Assembly (NCBI GenBank): GCA_005877855.1
Contig: VBOF01000219.1
Coordinates: 1-6,791, forward strand
Direction of reading: 5' to 3'
DNA from: Nitrospirota bacterium
Lineage (GTDB): Bacteria > Nitrospirota > Nitrospiria > Nitrospirales > NS-4
DNA: 6,791 nucleotides
How positions within the stretch are numbered: position 1 is the stretch's first letter; every line of letters begins with the position of its first letter. The position numbers and the translations under genes are program-made. This document shows positions 5,555 to 6,791 of the stretch, in pieces. The notes beneath the pieces were generated by a model that ran no database searches, was not told the DNA's origin, and worked only from the letters and a program-made list of their open reading frames with translations.

Positions 5555-6791
5555 TCATGCCATCACCAGCGCATCGCGTACCTTCTGGCCCAAGACCGCT
5601 GGTACAAATGGTTTTTTGATGTGTAGGAAGTCTCCACCGACGACCCCGTACTGCCTGATAGTTTCATCCGCGTATCCTGACATGAACAGGACCCCGCTCG
5701 CTGGATGCAAGGCTTTTACCTGCTCCCACAGCCTGTAACCGCTTAACCCTGGTAGCACGATATCGGTGAGCAACAGATGGATGGACCCTGCGTGTTGCTC
5801 TAAGGATTGCAAGGCTTCCTTGCCGTGCCCTGCCTCCAAGACCCTATATCCCCATCTCTGGAGAAGGTAACTGATTAGATGCCGTAAAGACTCATCGTCT
5901 TCGACAAGCAGAATGGTTTCATTGCCGGTGATCGGTTGAGCCACGGCAGGTTGTGGCACCACGGTCTCTTCCGCGTGTTCGACCCGGGGAAAGTAGACCC
6001 GGAACGTCGTGCCGTGCTTCGGTTTGCTTTCCACTGCAATATGCCCGCCACCTTGCTTGACAATTCCATACACGATCGAGAGGCCTAATCCTGTGCCTTT
6101 TCCCGGTTCTTTTGTGGTAAAGAAGGGCTCAAAAATGTGACGCAGCGTCTTGGCATCCATGCCGCACCCGGTGTCACTCATCGCGAGCATCACGTATGGA
6201 CCAGGCTGAAGGCCGACGTGCCGGGCGGTGTACATGGGGTCCAAGTCGACGTTGGCGGTCGCAATTGTGAGCCTTCCGCCGGTAGGCATTGCGTCGCGGG
6301 CGTTCACCGCCAAGTTCATCAGCACCTGATCGATCTGCGAAGGATCAGCTTTTACCATACCCAGATCTGGCTCGCGGACCGTCTGTAATGCGATATCTTC
6401 TCCGATCAAACGCAGAAGCATCTGTTGAGTCTCGGGAACGACATCATTCAGGTTCACTATTTTCTGTTCAAAGTTTTGTTTACGACTCAAGGTGAGCAAT
6501 TTCTGAGTAAGGTCGGCTGCCCGTTCCCCCGCTTTTTTGATTTGTTGCACTTTCTCGGCCTGGGGATGGTGAGGGTCGAGCGATTCCAATAAAAGTTGGC
6601 TTAAGCAAGAGATGACCGTCACCAAGTTGTTGAAGTCATGGACGATGCCCCCGGCGAGCCGCCCGATCGCTTCCATTTTCTGCGCCTGGAAAAGCTGCTC
6701 TTCACTTTCCCGTAAGGACTTCATGGCTCGTGTCTGTTCGATGGCTGCGGCCGACAGAGCTGACACGACGACCAGGATGTCCATGTCATCC
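5555..6791 (-). CDS. Hybrid sensor histidine kinase with C-terminal receiver, 5'-partial
   Basis: The protein autophosphorylates a histidine and can pass the phosphate to its own receiver. Residues are counted from the Met codon at 6784-6782, which is probably internal: the frame stays open to the window edge, and the preceding residues plus DILVVVSALSAAAIEQTRA resemble the last helix of a GAF domain. A linker (about 20-36) leads to HisKA with GGIVHDFNN, phospho-accepting His49. HATPase_c follows: N-box NLAVNARDAM (157-166), G1 DTGCGM (204-209), F-box FEPFFTTK (218-225) and G2 GKGTGLGLS (228-236). A linker with PQPAVAQP joins a receiver (290-409): acidic pair E295/D296, phospho-acceptor Asp341 in LLTDIVLPG, Ser369 and Lys391 in KKPF. 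All catalytic residues are present, so it looks active. There is no output domain after the receiver, so the signal probably goes to another regulator. It converges on the Lon-like gene and is visibly less GC-rich than pilY1. The sensed signal is unknown. Confidence 0.93.
   Translation of the reverse strand, partial: DDMDILVVVSALSAAAIEQTRAMKSLRESEEQLFQAQKMEAIGRLAGGIVHDFNNLVTVISCLSQLLLESLDPHHPQAEKVQQIKKAGERAADLTQKLLTLSRKQNFEQKIVNLNDVVPETQQMLLRLIGEDIALQTVREPDLGMVKADPSQIDQVLMNLAVNARDAMPTGGRLTIATANVDLDPMYTARHVGLQPGPYVMLAMSDTGCGMDAKTLRHIFEPFFTTKEPGKGTGLGLSIVYGIVKQGGGHIAVESKPKHGTTFRVYFPRVEHAEETVVPQPAVAQPITGNETILLVEDDESLRHLISYLLQRWGYRVLEAGHGKEALQSLEQHAGSIHLLLTDIVLPGLSGYRLWEQVKALHPASGVLFMSGYADETIRQYGVVGGDFLHIKKPFVPAVLGQKVRDALVMA

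Noticed and set aside
5578..5617. GTACC...GGTAC inverted repeat followed by six T as a terminator for the pilY1 operon
   Set aside because: The stem is 5 bp with an 18-base loop, the T run starts six bases after the stem, and the whole stretch encodes the conserved KKPF end of the kinase receiver.

Overview
The window holds three protein genes on a moderately GC-rich bacterial segment. There is no rRNA, tRNA, CRISPR array or insertion sequence that I can see. The gene content is a type IV pilus tip protein, a secreted Lon-type protease domain and a hybrid sensor kinase with an HDFNN-type H-box. This fits a diderm, surface-motile bacterium. The wording of the PilY1 motifs reminds me of Nitrospirota or deltaproteobacterial-type PilY1 proteins, but that is an impression from memory and not a search result.

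Layout: positions 1-88 are a short leader that may contain the tail of an upstream gene and ends in a strong ribosome binding site. Positions 89-4801 (+) encode a full-length, very large PilY1 (1570 aa) with a Sec signal peptide, a vWA-like N-terminal half and a PilC/PilY1 beta-propeller C-terminal half. Thirty bases after its stop, 4832-5521 (+) encodes a 229-aa stand-alone Lon (S16) proteolytic domain. It has an N-terminal signal sequence or membrane anchor if the start is a CTG preceded by AAGGAG. These two genes look like one transcription unit. After a 33-bp gap, 5555-6791 (-) is the convergent 3' part of a GAF-HisKA-HATPase-REC hybrid histidine kinase whose 5' end lies outside the window.

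How they may work together: PilY1 should sit at the pilus tip or outer surface, acting in adhesion and in control of pilus extension and retraction. The downstream protease has an intact Ser-Lys dyad with the same 43-residue spacing as E. coli Lon but no ATPase, and appears to be exported, so it could act on an envelope substrate, possibly PilY1 or another pilus component. That link is inferred from gene order only. The kinase is on the opposite strand, visibly less GC-rich, and has no demonstrable link to the other two.

The points most worth a second look are the exported Lon-like protease coupled to pilY1 and its non-canonical start, the loss of all three metal-site motifs in the PilY1 vWA-like domain while four calcium-loop-like motifs are present, and the dense series of short-range cysteine pairs throughout PilY1.
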